Shown: positions 13,139-24,630, counted from the stretch's first letter. The stretch: DNA of 64,000 bases from Tridacna crocea (GCA_943736015.1 OX031062.1:53494962-53558961); one strand, 5' to 3'. Made by a program: numbers and translations. Notes: generated by a model not told the origin, from the letters alone.

Positions 13139-13340
13139 ACGAACGAAGTCCGTAACAAAGAAACAAATGAATAAATGCATGGCAGAAATAAGGGTCGGAG
13201 CGGGATTCGAACTCCGAACTCCCGGACGCAAAGCCAATAACCTAACCCCTGAGCCAAAGAGATATCTCCCTGACGCAGTAGCCAGGTATTGTATTTAAAT
13301 CGGGAGTATGCCATGCAGGAAGGAGTGGTCTCCCGTAACA
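13139..13340 (-). mobile_element. tRNA-related SINE-2, copy 1 (202 bp)
   Basis: On the minus strand it carries an A-box-like TTGGCTCAGGGGTTAGG and a B-box-like GAGTTCGAATCCC separated as in a tRNA, flanked by TTTGTTACGGACTTCG and GTTACGGGAGACC. It is nearly identical to the copy at 13461-13662. It is not a functional tRNA: there is no acceptor stem and the flanks are SINE-like. Confidence 0.75.
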
Positions 13341-13460
13341 CACCCCCTCTTAAAGTCATCATTTATTGATGACTCAAAGCCTTATTAGGCAGGAAGTCCA
13401 ATTTTGGACAACAAATGGGATTAATGGCTCAATGGCCAATCCCGGACGAGCCCCCATCTT

Positions 13461-13662
13461 ACGAACGAAGTCCGTAACAAAGAAACAAATGAATAAATGC
13501 ATGGCAGAAATAAGGGTCGGAGCGGGATTCGAACTCCGAACTCCCGGACGCAAAGCCAATAACCTAACCACTGAGCCAAAGAGATATCTCCCTGACGCAG
13601 TAGCCAGGTATTGTATTTAAATCGGGAGTCTGCCATGCAGGAAGGAGTGGTCTCCCGTAACA
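13461..13662 (-). mobile_element. tRNA-related SINE-2, copy 2 (202 bp)
   Basis: It differs from copy 1 at only a couple of visible positions (CCACTGAG against CCCCTGAG; GGGAGTCTG against GGGAGTATG). The 120-bp spacer between copies is not duplicated. A third, older copy lies on the + strand at 51221-51442. Confidence 0.75.
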
Positions 13663-13879
13663 ATGCCCATCCAAAAACAAAGCATTGGGCTCCCATCACT
13701 AGTGTTTATCGAACCCATACACCTTCAATTATAATGTTCATACTTTTCTTGTCCCAAGTTTAAACTATTTTGGGAATCACATCATTTTTTTCAAAACTCA
13801 AGCACATTTTGCCTCTACACCAGGGAAAAAGTCTAAATTCTTACCTCTAGATGCCACCTGGGCCCTTAACTTAAAAAAT

Positions 13880-14520
13880 CGAGATGCCCAGCCCAAAATC
13901 TAGGGGCCCAGCTTACCGAAGCCAAAATGGATTAGCGATAGGGAGATATAAAATGGGCGAGATGTTTTCCCAATCTATTGGCGAGTCTGATTTTATTTTC
14001 AATTTTTCCCGGCTTCACTGTATTAGCAAGGAGTGCAGGACAATTCGCCCGGACATGTTTGGGGTGAGAATTTCGATGACGTCTTGCCTTTGGAGAATTG
14101 TCATTTGAATTATGGGCGAGATGTTTTCCCAATCTATGGGCGAATCCGATTTTACTTTTAATTAAAGCGAGTTGTGTTTAGTTTGGGGCGAGTTGACCTC
14201 TAACTATGGGGCGAGTTGTCTTTGGACAAGTTGCCCATACTTCTCTGTGAGATGTGCATGCAGTAATTGAGAACCAGCCAAATACAAGTAAACATCCAGT
14301 AAAAAAGAAATACTGTAAATGATACAATATTACGTTCAGAAATACATGAATCTCGTCGAATTTGAATAATAAATTAGACAGAAACTTGACTTTGGTCACT
14401 ATTCTGTCTGAAAATTCAATGAATTTGAAAAATGTCCTATTTTGGGGGATCACCACCTAGGCCCCTGACAGGCATTTTCGGCTCACCCATGGGCGAGTAC
14501 TAATATTTTTCCCTGTCTAC
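13880..14520. repeat. Degenerate GGGCGAG repeat region
   Basis: ATGGGCGAGATGTTTTCCCA occurs at about 13953 and 14113, followed in both cases by CAATCTAT and a GATTTTA stretch. Shorter GGGGCGAGTTG units follow near 14185 and 14210. No gene is seen. Confidence 0.65.
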
Positions 14521-14969
14521 ACCACTCTCTAGCTCCCTCTCTCTCTGCAAATCTCAAAGCTTAAATCTGGAATTTATGTGTGCTATACTTCAACCTTGTA
14601 GAAATCTAGTTATTTCTAAAGTAAAAATATATTTTGCCTCTCTTGCTCTGCACTGTAATGGTTAACTCTTTCAAAACAATCCCATGTTAAACGACCTTTA
14701 GAAGCTTTGGCTGGTAAGAAGCATTTTCTCTTTTTCTTACATTTTTTTCCTGCCCTTTCAAAGGAAAATCCCTTCATTTTAGGGCTGTAGAGTTAAGTCA
14801 TATAGCTCTGCTTTTACTTGGTACCAGTATCTCTAAGTGTCACAACTCGGCCAATTCTGATCCTACATCTTGATCATGGAAACACCCAAGCTTCTCCCAA
14901 CGAAGGGCTATACCCGTAGTCTGCTAGTCTGTCTCTTTTCTTTAATTAATCGTTTACAACACGAAGCTG

Positions 14970-15175
14970 GTTTTTAACAACCCTGAAGGAGAAGGTATTT
15001 GGAAACATGGTAGGAAAGGAGAAAATGCTGGTAACCAGCATGTTCACTTTTTCCACAATATTTTCTACCCTTTCTAGCACAAATCCCATGATTCTATTAA
15101 TTCTGTCATCTGCAAATGCTTTGAATTTTGACCAGCGTAAGATTTTGTAAGATTTTGTTGTTTGATAAAATTTTC
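14970..15175 (-). mobile_element. MITE-A copy, degraded
   Basis: The hairpin is recognisable (GAGAAAATGCTGGTAACCAG), followed by GTCATCTGCAAATGCTTTGA and TTGTTGTTTGATAAA. The left terminus is eroded, and another decayed A fragment precedes it at about 14684-14762. Confidence 0.75.
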
Positions 15176-15273
15176 AAAAACCACATGTTTATATACTAAA
15201 AACATGAAGTCATCGTAAAAGACACTACATTTACCTTTTTGTAGTTTCATTATACAAGTTCACCAAAAAATTA

Positions 15274-15538
15274 GGGCCCGCCCGGGTGGCTCAGTGGTGA
15301 GCGCGTCGGACTCATGACCTGGTGGTTGTGAGTTTGATACCCAGTTGAGGCAAACTTTTTTCTGGCGTATTTTCACCTCTCAGCTCTGCTGAAGCATGTG
15401 AGAAAAGTAGTCGGTGGCTTTGGAAAGAAAGTAGTGTAAGTACCGGTGTGAGAAAGCCAGGAAACACATGTGCGTCACCGACTGCCATGATATGACCTTA
15501 ACTGTTAAAGTGGCTTTAAACCCCAATACAACCAACCA
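15274..15538 (+). mobile_element. tRNA-derived SINE-1, full length, with 10-bp target duplication
   Basis: The tRNA-like head has the A-box region GGGTGGCTCAGTGGTGAGC and B-box region GAGTTTGATACCC. A body with GAAAAGTAGTCGGTGGCTTT follows, then a GTTAAAGTGGC...ACCAACCA tail. The flanks ACCAAAAAAT (15262-15271 and 15539-15548) match exactly, as expected for LINE-mediated retroposition. Confidence 0.9.
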
Positions 15539-15639
15539 ACCAAAAAATAAAGTAATACTCTTCAAAAATGTCAAATCTAACATACCTTTTTGTTGTAGTC
15601 AAGGTGACAGATTTCATTCCTCTCTCTCTCTCTGCTGAC

Positions 15640-15800
15640 CGTTGTGTTGAAGACAGTTGTGGGAAAGCAGCCAATGGCTTGGAAAAAATATTGTGTGTAG
15701 TACTGATAAAAGAGAAACTCAAGGATAGGTGCACGGTCCACTGTGATATAACTGAAGTAATGCTGAAAATGGCCTTAAACACAATACAGTTAATTATTTT
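15640..15800 (+). mobile_element. SINE 3' domain (SINE-4 type) fragment
   Basis: GGGAAAGCAGCCAATGGCTT, then AGGTGCAC, GTGATATAACTGAAGTAATG and AATGGCCTTAAACAC match the 3' part of the SINE at 27019-27334 and the fragment at 41265-41420. It lacks a tRNA head. Confidence 0.7.
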
Positions 15801-16816
15801 TCCTGTTTGCTGTCTTGAAGTCCTTCTCTATGGTCATGTTTGCTAAAAAACTAATAGTTAAAAACAAAATCCTTACATACACTTTTTGACTCCTTTTCTC
15901 TAACCCAAGACAATTCTGAAACATTCAAAACATGATGTTTTCTTCCACCTTTCTTTTTCAACAATTCCTCCGCTTAAACCTGAACCCCTAGCTGAAAAGT
16001 TCACAGATTTTTCAAAATTGAAAGCATTTTGAAGACAACAAAAGTAAAAGTTACAGTACATATAAACCATGTACTAAGTATGCCAGACTATGATGGAGAT
16101 GATAAACTATGGTAATTGTGCTTTTGGAAGTTGACAAGCCAATGTTGCTGATCTCTTACTCTGCAAGGCAACAAGAAAGAAACAAAGTTCCACCAAAACT
16201 ATGCTCAACTACAGTACACACTACAGTTAAGTAAGGTCAACCGTGAGCAGAGTGGAGCTCTAGGGTTAAATGGGGTATCACTGTGTCTTACCACACACAA
16301 AATATACTACCTTTGAGTCTATGGCTTAAGATGTCACCACGGTTTATTTAAAACAGCTGGACTCCGTGTAGAACAAGGCAAATATCCAAAAACAGTACAC
16401 GGTCACCGAAATAAGTATCGAAAAAAGTACCGAAAATGACAAGCAGTTTCACAATATCTGATTATTTTACACGAGTATTTTTTAAGTCATCTGTGTTTCT
16501 TTTTCAATGTTAGTGAAATAATATAGTCATGGGCTGATTAAAGGAGTTGGAAATATAGCAGGTGGATGGGAGCGGGAGAAACATGGCATGCCAATGACAG
16601 TGAAATCGAACAGAATAGGTGTTTGTCATCTTGTTGATTTCAATTTTCCATGTTTCCTCCATAAGGACACTTTTAAAAGAATTTATGTAGGAAAATCACT
16701 TAAATAAACATGCTTAATTCACATTAGAAGCATACATCAGGTCACATTATTTTCTACTCTTTACATCAAACTCTTGTAAGAACATGTATGTTATTTATCT
16801 TTCCCTCCGACGGGTT
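15801..16816. other. Stretch without recognised features
   Basis: No gene or bounded repeat is recognised. Confidence 0.5.
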
Positions 16817-17045
16817 TTAACTCTATACCAAATGACAAAATTTTAGACTTGTCCAAATTGAAAGCACTTGCAGACGATAAATTAAACATTACTTATGAAT
16901 TGAAATTTGTTTCCAGCAGAGTTGAAAACATTGTGGGAAAGGAAGAAAACACTGGTTACCAGCAATTTCTCCTTTTCCCACAATGTTTTCAAAAGGCTTC
17001 TATCTCAGGCTAGTAAAAATGAGGGATTGTCTGGGAAAGGGTTAA
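16817..17045 (+). mobile_element. MITE-A copy, complete
   Basis: It is bounded by TTAACTCTATACCAAATGAC and GGGAAAGGGTTAA. The hairpin arms at about 16925-16992 carry one mismatch region (GAAGAAAACACTGG against CAGCAATTTC). Confidence 0.9.
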
Positions 17046-17097
17046 ATGAAGTTATAACTGACAGTCAGTTGAAAACAGCTGAGATCCGTATTTAACT

Positions 17098-17345
17098 CTC
17101 AGGCTGCTAGGCCCGACTCGTTGATCCTTTGTGGAATTAGCTCAGATCAAGATCATACGGCATGTTCTGTGCAGTCTGATCTTGGATCCACACTGTTTAA
17201 TGGAAAACAAATGAAATCTACAGATCTACAGGAAAAAAATGTCAGTTCATGGCTGTTTTTACCAGACTGATTGCAATGTATCTACCAATTCAGATTAAGA
17301 TCAGACTGCTTTTTCTATGCAGTCTTATCTTGATGTGCAATTTAA
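17098..17345 (+). repeat. B-type GATC-rich repeat
   Basis: It contains CTCAGGCTGCTAGGCCCGAC, AGATCAAGATCATACGGC and GTGCAGTCTGATCTTGGATC. Related sequence occurs at 18219, 19505, 25962, 36400 and 57745 with the same CTTAGGCTGTTAAG...GACCTTTTG start. The ends are not well defined. Confidence 0.5.
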
Positions 17346-18218
17346 AAGCAAAAAAGCAAAAAAAAATAAAGAGATGCTGCCCTAACAATGCTAGCTTAGG
17401 CTAGCAGGTATGTGGTGTAAACCACAGATAACAAATGCTTTTTTTTTTTCCAAAAGATTTTTGCCAAACAGACTGAAACTGTGTTCAGACAGAGTGGACA
17501 TATTACCAACCTCTTACAATCTGATTAAACTTATGGACAGGTTATGACTGGAAGCCTGCTCAAAATTTTTTGCCATCTATTTTATCCTATAATTGGACAG
17601 GGTTACAGTGTACTTACAGCAGAGATGGATGTGCTACGAACAGAACTGTCATACTTCAATCTTATCAGAGATGTGGTGCAGTTGGGCATCAATTAACAGT
17701 GCTCTTGCATTTTACCAACTGAAATTACAGGATGTATCCCAAACACAGCCCGTTTTAAGATTTTGTTGACTGGAAAAAGACTATTTAGAACAGGTTTAGT
17801 GAGACAGGGGCTTTAGGCATTATTAGGCCAAAAGTACACATTCTACACCGGCAGTAACCCGTTTTTTGATCGTGTCAGGATGGGATAAGACATTCTGAGA
17901 TCTAGTTTGGTGTGACAGGGGCTTTTTGAGATCAGAAACTGCCAATGATTTGATTACACTATCTTAGATGAAAGAACTGGGAAACATAGATCTGCAGAAT
18001 CTAACTTGGCAATTCCTCTTTCTTAGATTTAGGTTTTCACATGTATCGGTCATTTGGGTTGATTTGTTGATTGAATGGAAATTTATGCCGTTTTCAACAT
18101 TATTTCATTCAGCCATATCACATTTTCTAGGAGGTTGTTTTCTAACTGACATAGCCCTAAAATATTTAATACAAGAAACTTCAATACGAGAGAAATCTGT
18201 TTGTGTGTGCTGTTTATT
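17346..18218. other. No gene recognised
   Basis: AT-rich DNA with a T run near 17441. A decayed minus-strand SINE tail lies near 18060-18145 (GCCGTTTTCAACATTATTTC). The 103-aa frame at 17968-18279 includes this SINE sequence and is not a credible gene. Confidence 0.5.
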
Positions 18219-18360
18219 AACCCTTAGGCTGTTAAGCACCACAAAAGGACCTTTTGTGGACAGTATGGATCAAGATTAGACTGCACAGAATGTAGTCTAA
18301 TCTTTGAACTACACTGTCTGATTATGAGATATCTCTCTCAGCTTGACAGTTTCATTTCAC
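18219..18360 (+). repeat. B-type GATC-rich repeat
   Basis: AACCCTTAGGCTGTTAAGCA, then GGACCTTTTGTGGACAG and ATCAAGATTAGACTGCACAG. It has the same start as 25962. Confidence 0.5.
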
Positions 18361-18363
18361 TTA

Positions 18364-18594
18364 CTAACTCTTTACCATACAATCCAATCTTTTAATGACC
18401 CTGAGAAACAAGCCTTTTGAAAACATTGTGGGAAAAGGAGAAAATGCTGGTAACCTGCATTTTCTCCTATTCTGACGATGTTTTCTACTCTTCCCATAAC
18501 AACTTTCAAATTTTCAGTCACTTTTATTTGGTCATCTGCAAACTCTTTCAGTTTGGACCAGTCTAAATTTTTTTGTCATTTGGTAAAGAGTTAA
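18364..18594 (-). mobile_element. MITE-A copy, head-to-tail pair member 1
   Basis: CTAACTCTTTACCATACAAT to GGTAAAGAGTTAA. The right TTAA (18591-18594) is also the left TTAA of the next copy. Confidence 0.9.
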
Positions 18595-18818
18595 TCCTTT
18601 ACCAAACAATCTCTAGTTTTTAGGGCCCTGAAAAAGAAGCCTTTTGAAAACATTGTGGTAATAGGAGAAAATGCTGATAACCAGCATTTTCTCCTTTTCC
18701 CACAATGTTTTCTACCCTACAGGAAACAAATTTTAATTTTTGAATCACATTTATTTTGTCATCTGCAAGTGATTTCAATTTGGACCAGTCTAAAATTTTG
18801 TTGTGTGGGAAAGGGGTA
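18591..18818 (-). mobile_element. MITE-A copy, head-to-tail pair member 2
   Basis: It starts from the shared TTAA and ends GGGAAAGGGGTAAA, so the right TTAA is mutated. The hairpin is intact (18665-18710). Confidence 0.9.
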
Positions 18819-19217
18819 AAAGCAAGATAAGGATTAATGATGACGATAGGATTAGAAAAGCAGCCAGAGAGACCAGAATGATTCTGCATTTTAACTATTA
18901 AGCTTAACATACAGTTTCTGCTTCTGGGCTACAAGTACTTCCTGTTTCATCCATAAACAGCATGAAGGTCTTGTTTTGGACAATTCACTTTGTTTCTGCA
19001 TCAAGACATTCTTGAAGCTGTTTGCATCAGGGGCTTTGAGCAGGTTTGGGGCCTTGAAGTTTGTGTCTTACACTTCTGTTCTCAATTTGATAAATCTGAA
19101 AGAATAGGGAAAAAAAGCTTTGTGGGGTTTTGAAATTACACATTGCATGATTTTCCTTATTGGCCCCCTGTAAACATGCATACATTTGAAGCATTAAATC
19201 TTATCTCACTAGAAAGG

Positions 19218-19445
19218 TTACTCATTTCCCAAACAACAAAATTTTAGACAGGTCCAAATTAAAAGCACTTGCTGACGACAGAATAAACATAACTCAAAAG
19301 TTGAAAGTTGTTTCTGCTGGGTAGAAAATATAGTTTGAAAAGGAGAAAATGGTGATGACCAGCATTTTCACCTTTTCCCACAATGTTTTCAAAAGGCTTC
19401 TGTCTCAGGGTTGTAAAACCCAGGGATTGTTTGGTAAAGGGTTAA
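19218..19445 (+). mobile_element. MITE-A copy
   Basis: TTACTCATTTCCCAAACAAC to GGTAAAGGGTTAA. The loop region is changed (GGTGATGACCAGC). Confidence 0.88.
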
Positions 19446-19504
19446 ATGAACCTTTCCAGCCAATTGTAAAAACCTGTATATTACTATTTCAAACTTACTT
19501 TTTG

Positions 19505-19612
19505 TTCGGAAAGTGTAGGTCAAAGATAAGCCTGCATCTTCTGTGCAGTCTGAGCTAGATCTATGCTGTCCACAAAAGGTCAGCGAGTCATGCTCTGCAG
19601 CCCTAAGGGTTA
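19505..19612 (-). repeat. B-type GATC-rich repeat, minus orientation
   Basis: GTGCAGTCTGAGCTAGATC, then CCACAAAAGGTCAGCGAGTC and CCCTAAGGGTTAA, the reverse of the 25962 copy. Confidence 0.5.
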
Positions 19613-19869
19613 ACAATAGCCTTGATAAACTAGAGGCCCATGGCCTGAAATCGCTCGAATTCATGATGCAAAGAAAAAAGACAAAAAACACAAACCTGTG
19701 TTCTTGCAACTGGGCTTGAACCCACTTAGACAGCATAAGTAGGCATGGTGAATTCAACAAACTGTGAAAAAATATAGAAGTGCAATCTCAAAAGTAAATG
19801 TTTGGAATTAATCCAAATTCGACCGGTTGTCAGTATATATATTGCCTTGTATTAAATGATCATAGCCGA

Positions 19870-20162
19870 GCAGCTTGCATAGCTCAGTAGGTAGAGTGTA
19901 GGACTCGTAATGTGATGTTTCGAGTCACTTTAGGGTGTGGGTTCAGTCCCCACAGCTGGCCATCTGAAATTACTAATAGTCCTTCGGATGAGACGTTAAA
20001 CAGAGGTCCCGTGTGATGGTGCTATACACCAAGCACATTAAAGAACCAGGCTTTATTTAAGATGGGTTTCATCCTGTATCTGCTCTATTCCCTGTAAGAA
20101 TACTAGCATCTATCAGGGGGCGTTGCCCATATGGGCAACTGGTGGTGACGATAAATAAACAC
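19870..20162 (+). mobile_element. tRNA-derived SINE-3 with conserved central domain
   Basis: The tRNA-like head has A box TAGCTCAGTAGGTAGAG and B box GGGTTCAGTCCCC with a long intervening arm. The body reads CCTTCGGATGAGACGTTAAA, then GGTCCCGTGTGATGG and ACATTAAAGAACC, and the tail is ATAAATAAAC. The GACGTTAAA...GGTCCCGTGT block resembles a central domain that I recall from widely shared animal SINE superfamilies (MetaSINE-like). That name is from memory. Confidence 0.75.
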
Positions 20163-20284
20163 GAATTCAGTTAATCACAGCCAATTTCAAATGTGGACTT
20201 TGTTGAGTATATGATATTACATAATTAAATGGCTGCTTCTTCCTAAAAAGTTCCCTAGATTTTCTTCACTTTTAATAGAGTTCA

Positions 20285-22208
20285 ACCCTTGATAAACCAA
20301 ATAATCTTTGCAAGTTTCAAAAGAACTGGATCAACATTGTAAACTTTATTGCCTAAACAAGAAGTGGAAATTTTCAAGTTTGAATGGCTTCTTTTCCCAT
20401 ACTGACTGTCAGATTTTTTTTCCAAAATCAAAAAGGTTAATGAGACATAGCAACTGTGAAAGTTTTATGAAAATCCGATCACAAATGCCAACTTCACTAG
20501 GTAAATAAGAGATGGACATTTTTCAACTTGAAATGGTTACTTTTGCCATACTGTTTGTTGGACTACACTCAAAATCAATAGGGTTGAAGTAATTAATGAG
20601 ATAAACAAACTGTTCAAGTTTCACAAAATTCTTATTACAAATGCAGACTTTATCATGTAAACAAGAAATGGAAATTTTTTTCTTAAAATGGCTACTTTTC
20701 CCATATTTTTTTTTTCAAAAGCAATAGAATTGGAGCACTTAAATAGGTTAAACAAACTGATAAAGTTTCATGAAAATCTGAAAAAAGATGCCGACACAAT
20801 CGTATCAGCAAGAAATGGAAGTTTTCAACTTGAAATGGCTTCTTTTCCCATATTGTTTGTTGGGTTTTTTTTTTTTTCAGAATCAATAGAATTGAAGCTA
20901 TTGATAAGATAAACAAACTGTACAGGTTTCATGAAAATCTTACCTCAAATGCTGGTGCCATCGCATAAACAAGAAATGGAAGTTTTCAACTTGGAAAGGC
21001 TTCTTTTCTGATACATTTTGTTGGATTTTTTTTCAAAATCAATAGGGTTGAAGGTATTAATAAGATAGAGAAATTCTGCAAGTTTCACGAAATTCTGAAA
21101 ATAAATGGAAACTTTATCATGTAAACAAGAAATAAAAAATTTCAACTTGAATGGCTACTTTTCCCATATTGTTCCTTAATTTTTTTTTCAAAATCAAGAA
21201 AATTGAAGCCCTTGACAAGATTAACAAACTGTATAAGTTTCATGGAAATCTGACCAGAAATGCAGACTTTATTGCGTAAAAAAGAAATTGAAACTTTTAA
21301 CTTCAAATGGCTACTTTTCCTTTACTGCCTAGTTCGATATTTTTTTTCAAAATCAAAAGGGGTCAAGCTATTGATGAGGTTTGCAAGTTTCACATAAATC
21401 TGCTTATAAATGCAGACTTTATCGCGTAAACAAGAAATGGAAATTTTCAACTTTAAATGGCTACTTTTCCCATAGTTTTTTGCTTTTTGTTTAAAATGGA
21501 TAACTTTCAAGCTATCAGTAAGATGAACAAACTGTGCAAGTTTCACAAAAATCTTATTTTAGAATCAGACTTTATCACGTCAGCAAGAAATGGAAATTTT
21601 CAACTTTCAATGGCTACTTTTCCCATACAGTTTATTGGATTTTTATGTTCAAAATCTATTGTATTTAAGCAAATGATGAGATAAATAAACTATGCAAGTT
21701 CCATGAAATTCTGATTATAAATGCAGACTTTATCGCGTAAACAAGAAATGGAAATTTTCAACTTTAAATAGCTACTTTTCCCATACTGTTTTTTGCATTT
21801 TGTTCAAAATGGATAACTTTCAAGCTATTAATAAGATGAACAAACTGTGCAAGTTTCGCAAAAATCTTATCTTAAAATCAGACTTTATCACGTAAGCAAG
21901 AAATGGAAATTTTCAACTTTAAATGGCTACTTTTCCCATACAGTTTATTGGATTTTGTGTACAAATCTATTGTATCTAAGCTAATGATGAGATATATAAA
22001 CTATGCAAGTTCCAAGAAAATCTGCTTATAAATGCAGACTTTATCAGGTAAACAAGAAATGGAAATTTTCAGCTTTAAATGGCCACTTTCCCATACAGTT
22101 TTTTGCATTTTGTTCAAAATGAATAACTTTTAAGCTATTGATAAGATAAAGAAACTGTGCAAGTTTCACAAAAATTTTATCATAAATGCAGATTTTATCA
22201 CGGAAACA
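20285..22208 (+). repeat. ~154-bp tandem array, 12-13 units
   Basis: The anchor CAAGAAATGGAAATTTTCAA recurs at about 20358, 20508, 20663, 20810, 20971, 21127, 21282, 21432, 21585, 21743, 21898, 22054 and 22208 (last one partial). Each unit has TGGCTACTTTTCCCATA, then AACAAACTGTGCAAGTTTCA and GCAGACTTTATC. From 21432 on, two unit types alternate, giving a ~311-bp dimer. Open frames here are translated repeat. Confidence 0.95.
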
Positions 22209-22248
22209 AGACTGGAAAACATGGTAGGGGCCAGTGTAATGTCACCTT

Positions 22249-22479
22249 TTAACTCCGTAGCAAACAAAAAAAAAATTGGACTACTCCAAATTGAAAGCAT
22301 TTTGTGGACGACAAAATAAGTGTGAATCAAAATTTGAAATTTGATTTTCAAAGGGTAGAAAACATTGTGGGAAAAGGAGAAAATGCTGGTTAGCAGCATT
22401 TTCTCCTTTACCCACAATGTTTTCAAAAGGCTTCATACGCAGGGTCGTTAAAAATCATCATTGTGTGGTAAAGGGTTAA
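22249..22479 (+). mobile_element. MITE-A copy, complete
   Basis: TTAACTCCGTAGCAAACAAA to GGTAAAGGGTTAA, with an A-run expansion after the left terminus. It lies 40 bp beyond the end of the 154-bp array. Confidence 0.9.
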
Positions 22480-22517
22480 ATCCAATCACTCAAGCCATAA
22501 GTAAAATGTTGCTTCTA

Positions 22518-22770
22518 AATGGGCCGTGCTCTAGTAAAAGAAGGCTTAATGCATCTCAGTGATGCATTGTACCAAGCAAGATATCACCCAATTCTGTATC
22601 CATAAAATCCATTTAGTCAAATACAAGACTAAATCATGAGGTAGAATTAACCTTTGACATGCAGGAAATTTAAAGATAGTGAAAAGTTTTTGCTTGCATC
22701 AGCTTATGTAGGCTGACATGAGTTGATACTGTTCGCAAATGCATTAAGCCCCCTTTTCAGAGCGTATAGG
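22518..22770. mobile_element. E-type inverted-repeat element
   Basis: The left end is GGCTTAATGCATCTCAG and the right end is GCATTAAGCCCCCTTTTCAG. Inside are CCTTTGACATGCAGGAAA and GTAGGCTGACATGAGTTGA, as in the 11087-11540 copy. No nested D element is present here. Confidence 0.65.
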
Positions 22771-23124
22771 TCAAATTCTTTTTATGTGGACATACATCTA
22801 AACTTGTGCAGCAATGGCCTGCTCATGTCGATGCCTAAAAATTTGTATAAGTGGCCTAATGTCCACTAAAAAATAAGTAATCAACAATAAATAATGGATC
22901 ATCAATAAAAATTATTTGAATAATACAGCAGAAAATGGGTTAAAATGAGCAATCATGCATCGTAAATGTTAATTTCACATTAAGCTAAGTTTAAAATTTG
23001 ACACACATTGCTCTAATTCTGTCAGGGGCAAACAGTTTAGTGACTGTGACAGGACAAGTAATATGCCAGACCAACAAGTAAATTGTAAGTAGTCTATTCC
23101 TTGTAATTAGATCTAAAGCTGCAG

Positions 23125-23175
<51 letters not shown>

Positions 23176-23489
23176 GCTTATCAATTACCAAACTAAATGG
23201 GGTAAATATCAAATGGGGTAGTCCAAATGAAAGCGAGTAATTTTTTGCCAGCCATTGAATTTCTTTCCACTCCGAGCCTCCTTCTTTCGAGTGATTTTTA
23301 CAAAGAATGTAAGTCTAAAAGTCTAAAATTACCTTCGAAAAGTATGTAAAATTATTAAATAATCTTAAATACATACCTGGAATAGCCTTTTTTCAATCCT
23401 AACTTAATAAATTTTGCTTAAAACACAGAGAATAACAGTCAGTTTCAACTTGTAAGCTGCCATTTTTCCCGGAACGCTGCAGACGATGA
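22771..23489. other. No gene; CT microsatellite
   Basis: The only clear feature is a (CT)n tract at about 23129-23177. The rest is AT-rich with no recognisable coding region. Confidence 0.6.
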
Positions 23490-23612
23490 ATTCTCTGTGC
23501 ATTGATTGGATATTCTCGATATGTGATCAGTATTGCACGCTGATTGGATATTCTGTACCAGATCATGAGTTGTGCGGGTGCGCTAATGGATTCTGGGAAA
23601 AAGTGACGTCAT
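23490..23612 (+). promoter_or_regulatory. Possible promoter-like cluster (two ATTGG, one TGACGTCA)
   Basis: GCATTGATTGGATATTCTCG at about 23500 and GCTGATTGGATATTCTG at about 23540 form two reverse CCAAT boxes in similar context. A perfect CRE-type TGACGTCA lies at 23604-23611. The local base composition is less AT-rich than the surroundings. No recognisable coding exon follows, so this may be a repeat or chance; the repeated GATTGGATATTCT hints at an internal duplication. Confidence 0.25.
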
Positions 23613-24569
23613 TACCTTGTCTTTCTTTTAGCTAATTTAAGATAATCCGCAACTGCTTTGTGTTTTTTGCTTTACGGGAAAGTTTCCAAACAGGAAAATG
23701 CACGCAAACAGAATATATTCCAAACATCGTACTATATTGTATGTTTAATATCTTTGGAGTGTTATGTTCTATTTTTACGTTTTATGGACCGTGAAGTAAA
23801 AATCGCCATGATGGCCGCACAGATCTACATCTGGAAGCTTTGTGATCGCTTTTCTGTGCAATATTCATTCATAAAATGGAAAAAGAACTTAGTAAATCAT
23901 GTGTTATTCTATCGTTTCATATTATTCATACCTGATAATTTTATGTCTGTCCAGATTCAGGTGAAATTTGCCCTTAAAAAACGGGAATTCAGCAATGCTT
24001 CTTCCATTGAAAAACTGCGCGGCCGAAAAGAATCAGTGTGGACTGCGCATGTGCAAACTGTAGAATTCTGGACCACGTGATCTGCATGTCATGTTTCTTT
24101 CAAATGATCTTTTTCAGAATGCTGAGTGTCAATCATGTTTTATCCTATCAAGGTGATGTTTTCAAAACAACAAAGTTTTAAAAGATTCCATACATAACTA
24201 TACATACATGTAAGCAAAAAGATGAATTAATAAACTAATTAATTAATCAATCAGTTATTTTATAACACATGTGGCCTTTTATAGGCCTAACTTTAATACT
24301 TTAAGATAGGCCCTACGTCGGGCTACATATATCCGAATTCGACTTGTCAATATTGAATGATGAAAAATGAATTCCTACGCAAAGAAGAGCTTGAACTGGC
24401 CACCGTTGTATACCGTGTATTACCTATACACGTAGTAGTATCAGGGGCGGTAACCAGTCTAAGAAGAGCTGCGCTAGATCTAGATCTACTTTTTCTATTA
24501 AATCTATACAGAAAAAAGAACCTCGTGTTTTACAAAAATATTTCGCTAGTAAGACCATTCCTGTATAGC

Positions 24570-24630
24570 TCATTTAAGCACGAAGTGCTCAAGGTGATTT
24601 TTTGAGATCGTGATCTGTCCGTCGTGACAG
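24570..24630 (+). mobile_element. TAGCTCACC-head fragment
   Basis: TAGCTCATTTAAGCACGAAGTGCTCAAGG head hairpin (split here for length: TAGCTCATTTAAGC, then ACGAAGTGCTCAAGG), followed by GATCGTGATCTGTCCGTCGT. No tandem monomers follow, so it is a truncated head. Confidence 0.6.

Noticed and set aside
23658..24080. 140-codon open frame as a gene
   Set aside because: No recognised motif, no splice partners and ordinary AT-rich composition. It is kept only as part of a low-interest finding.
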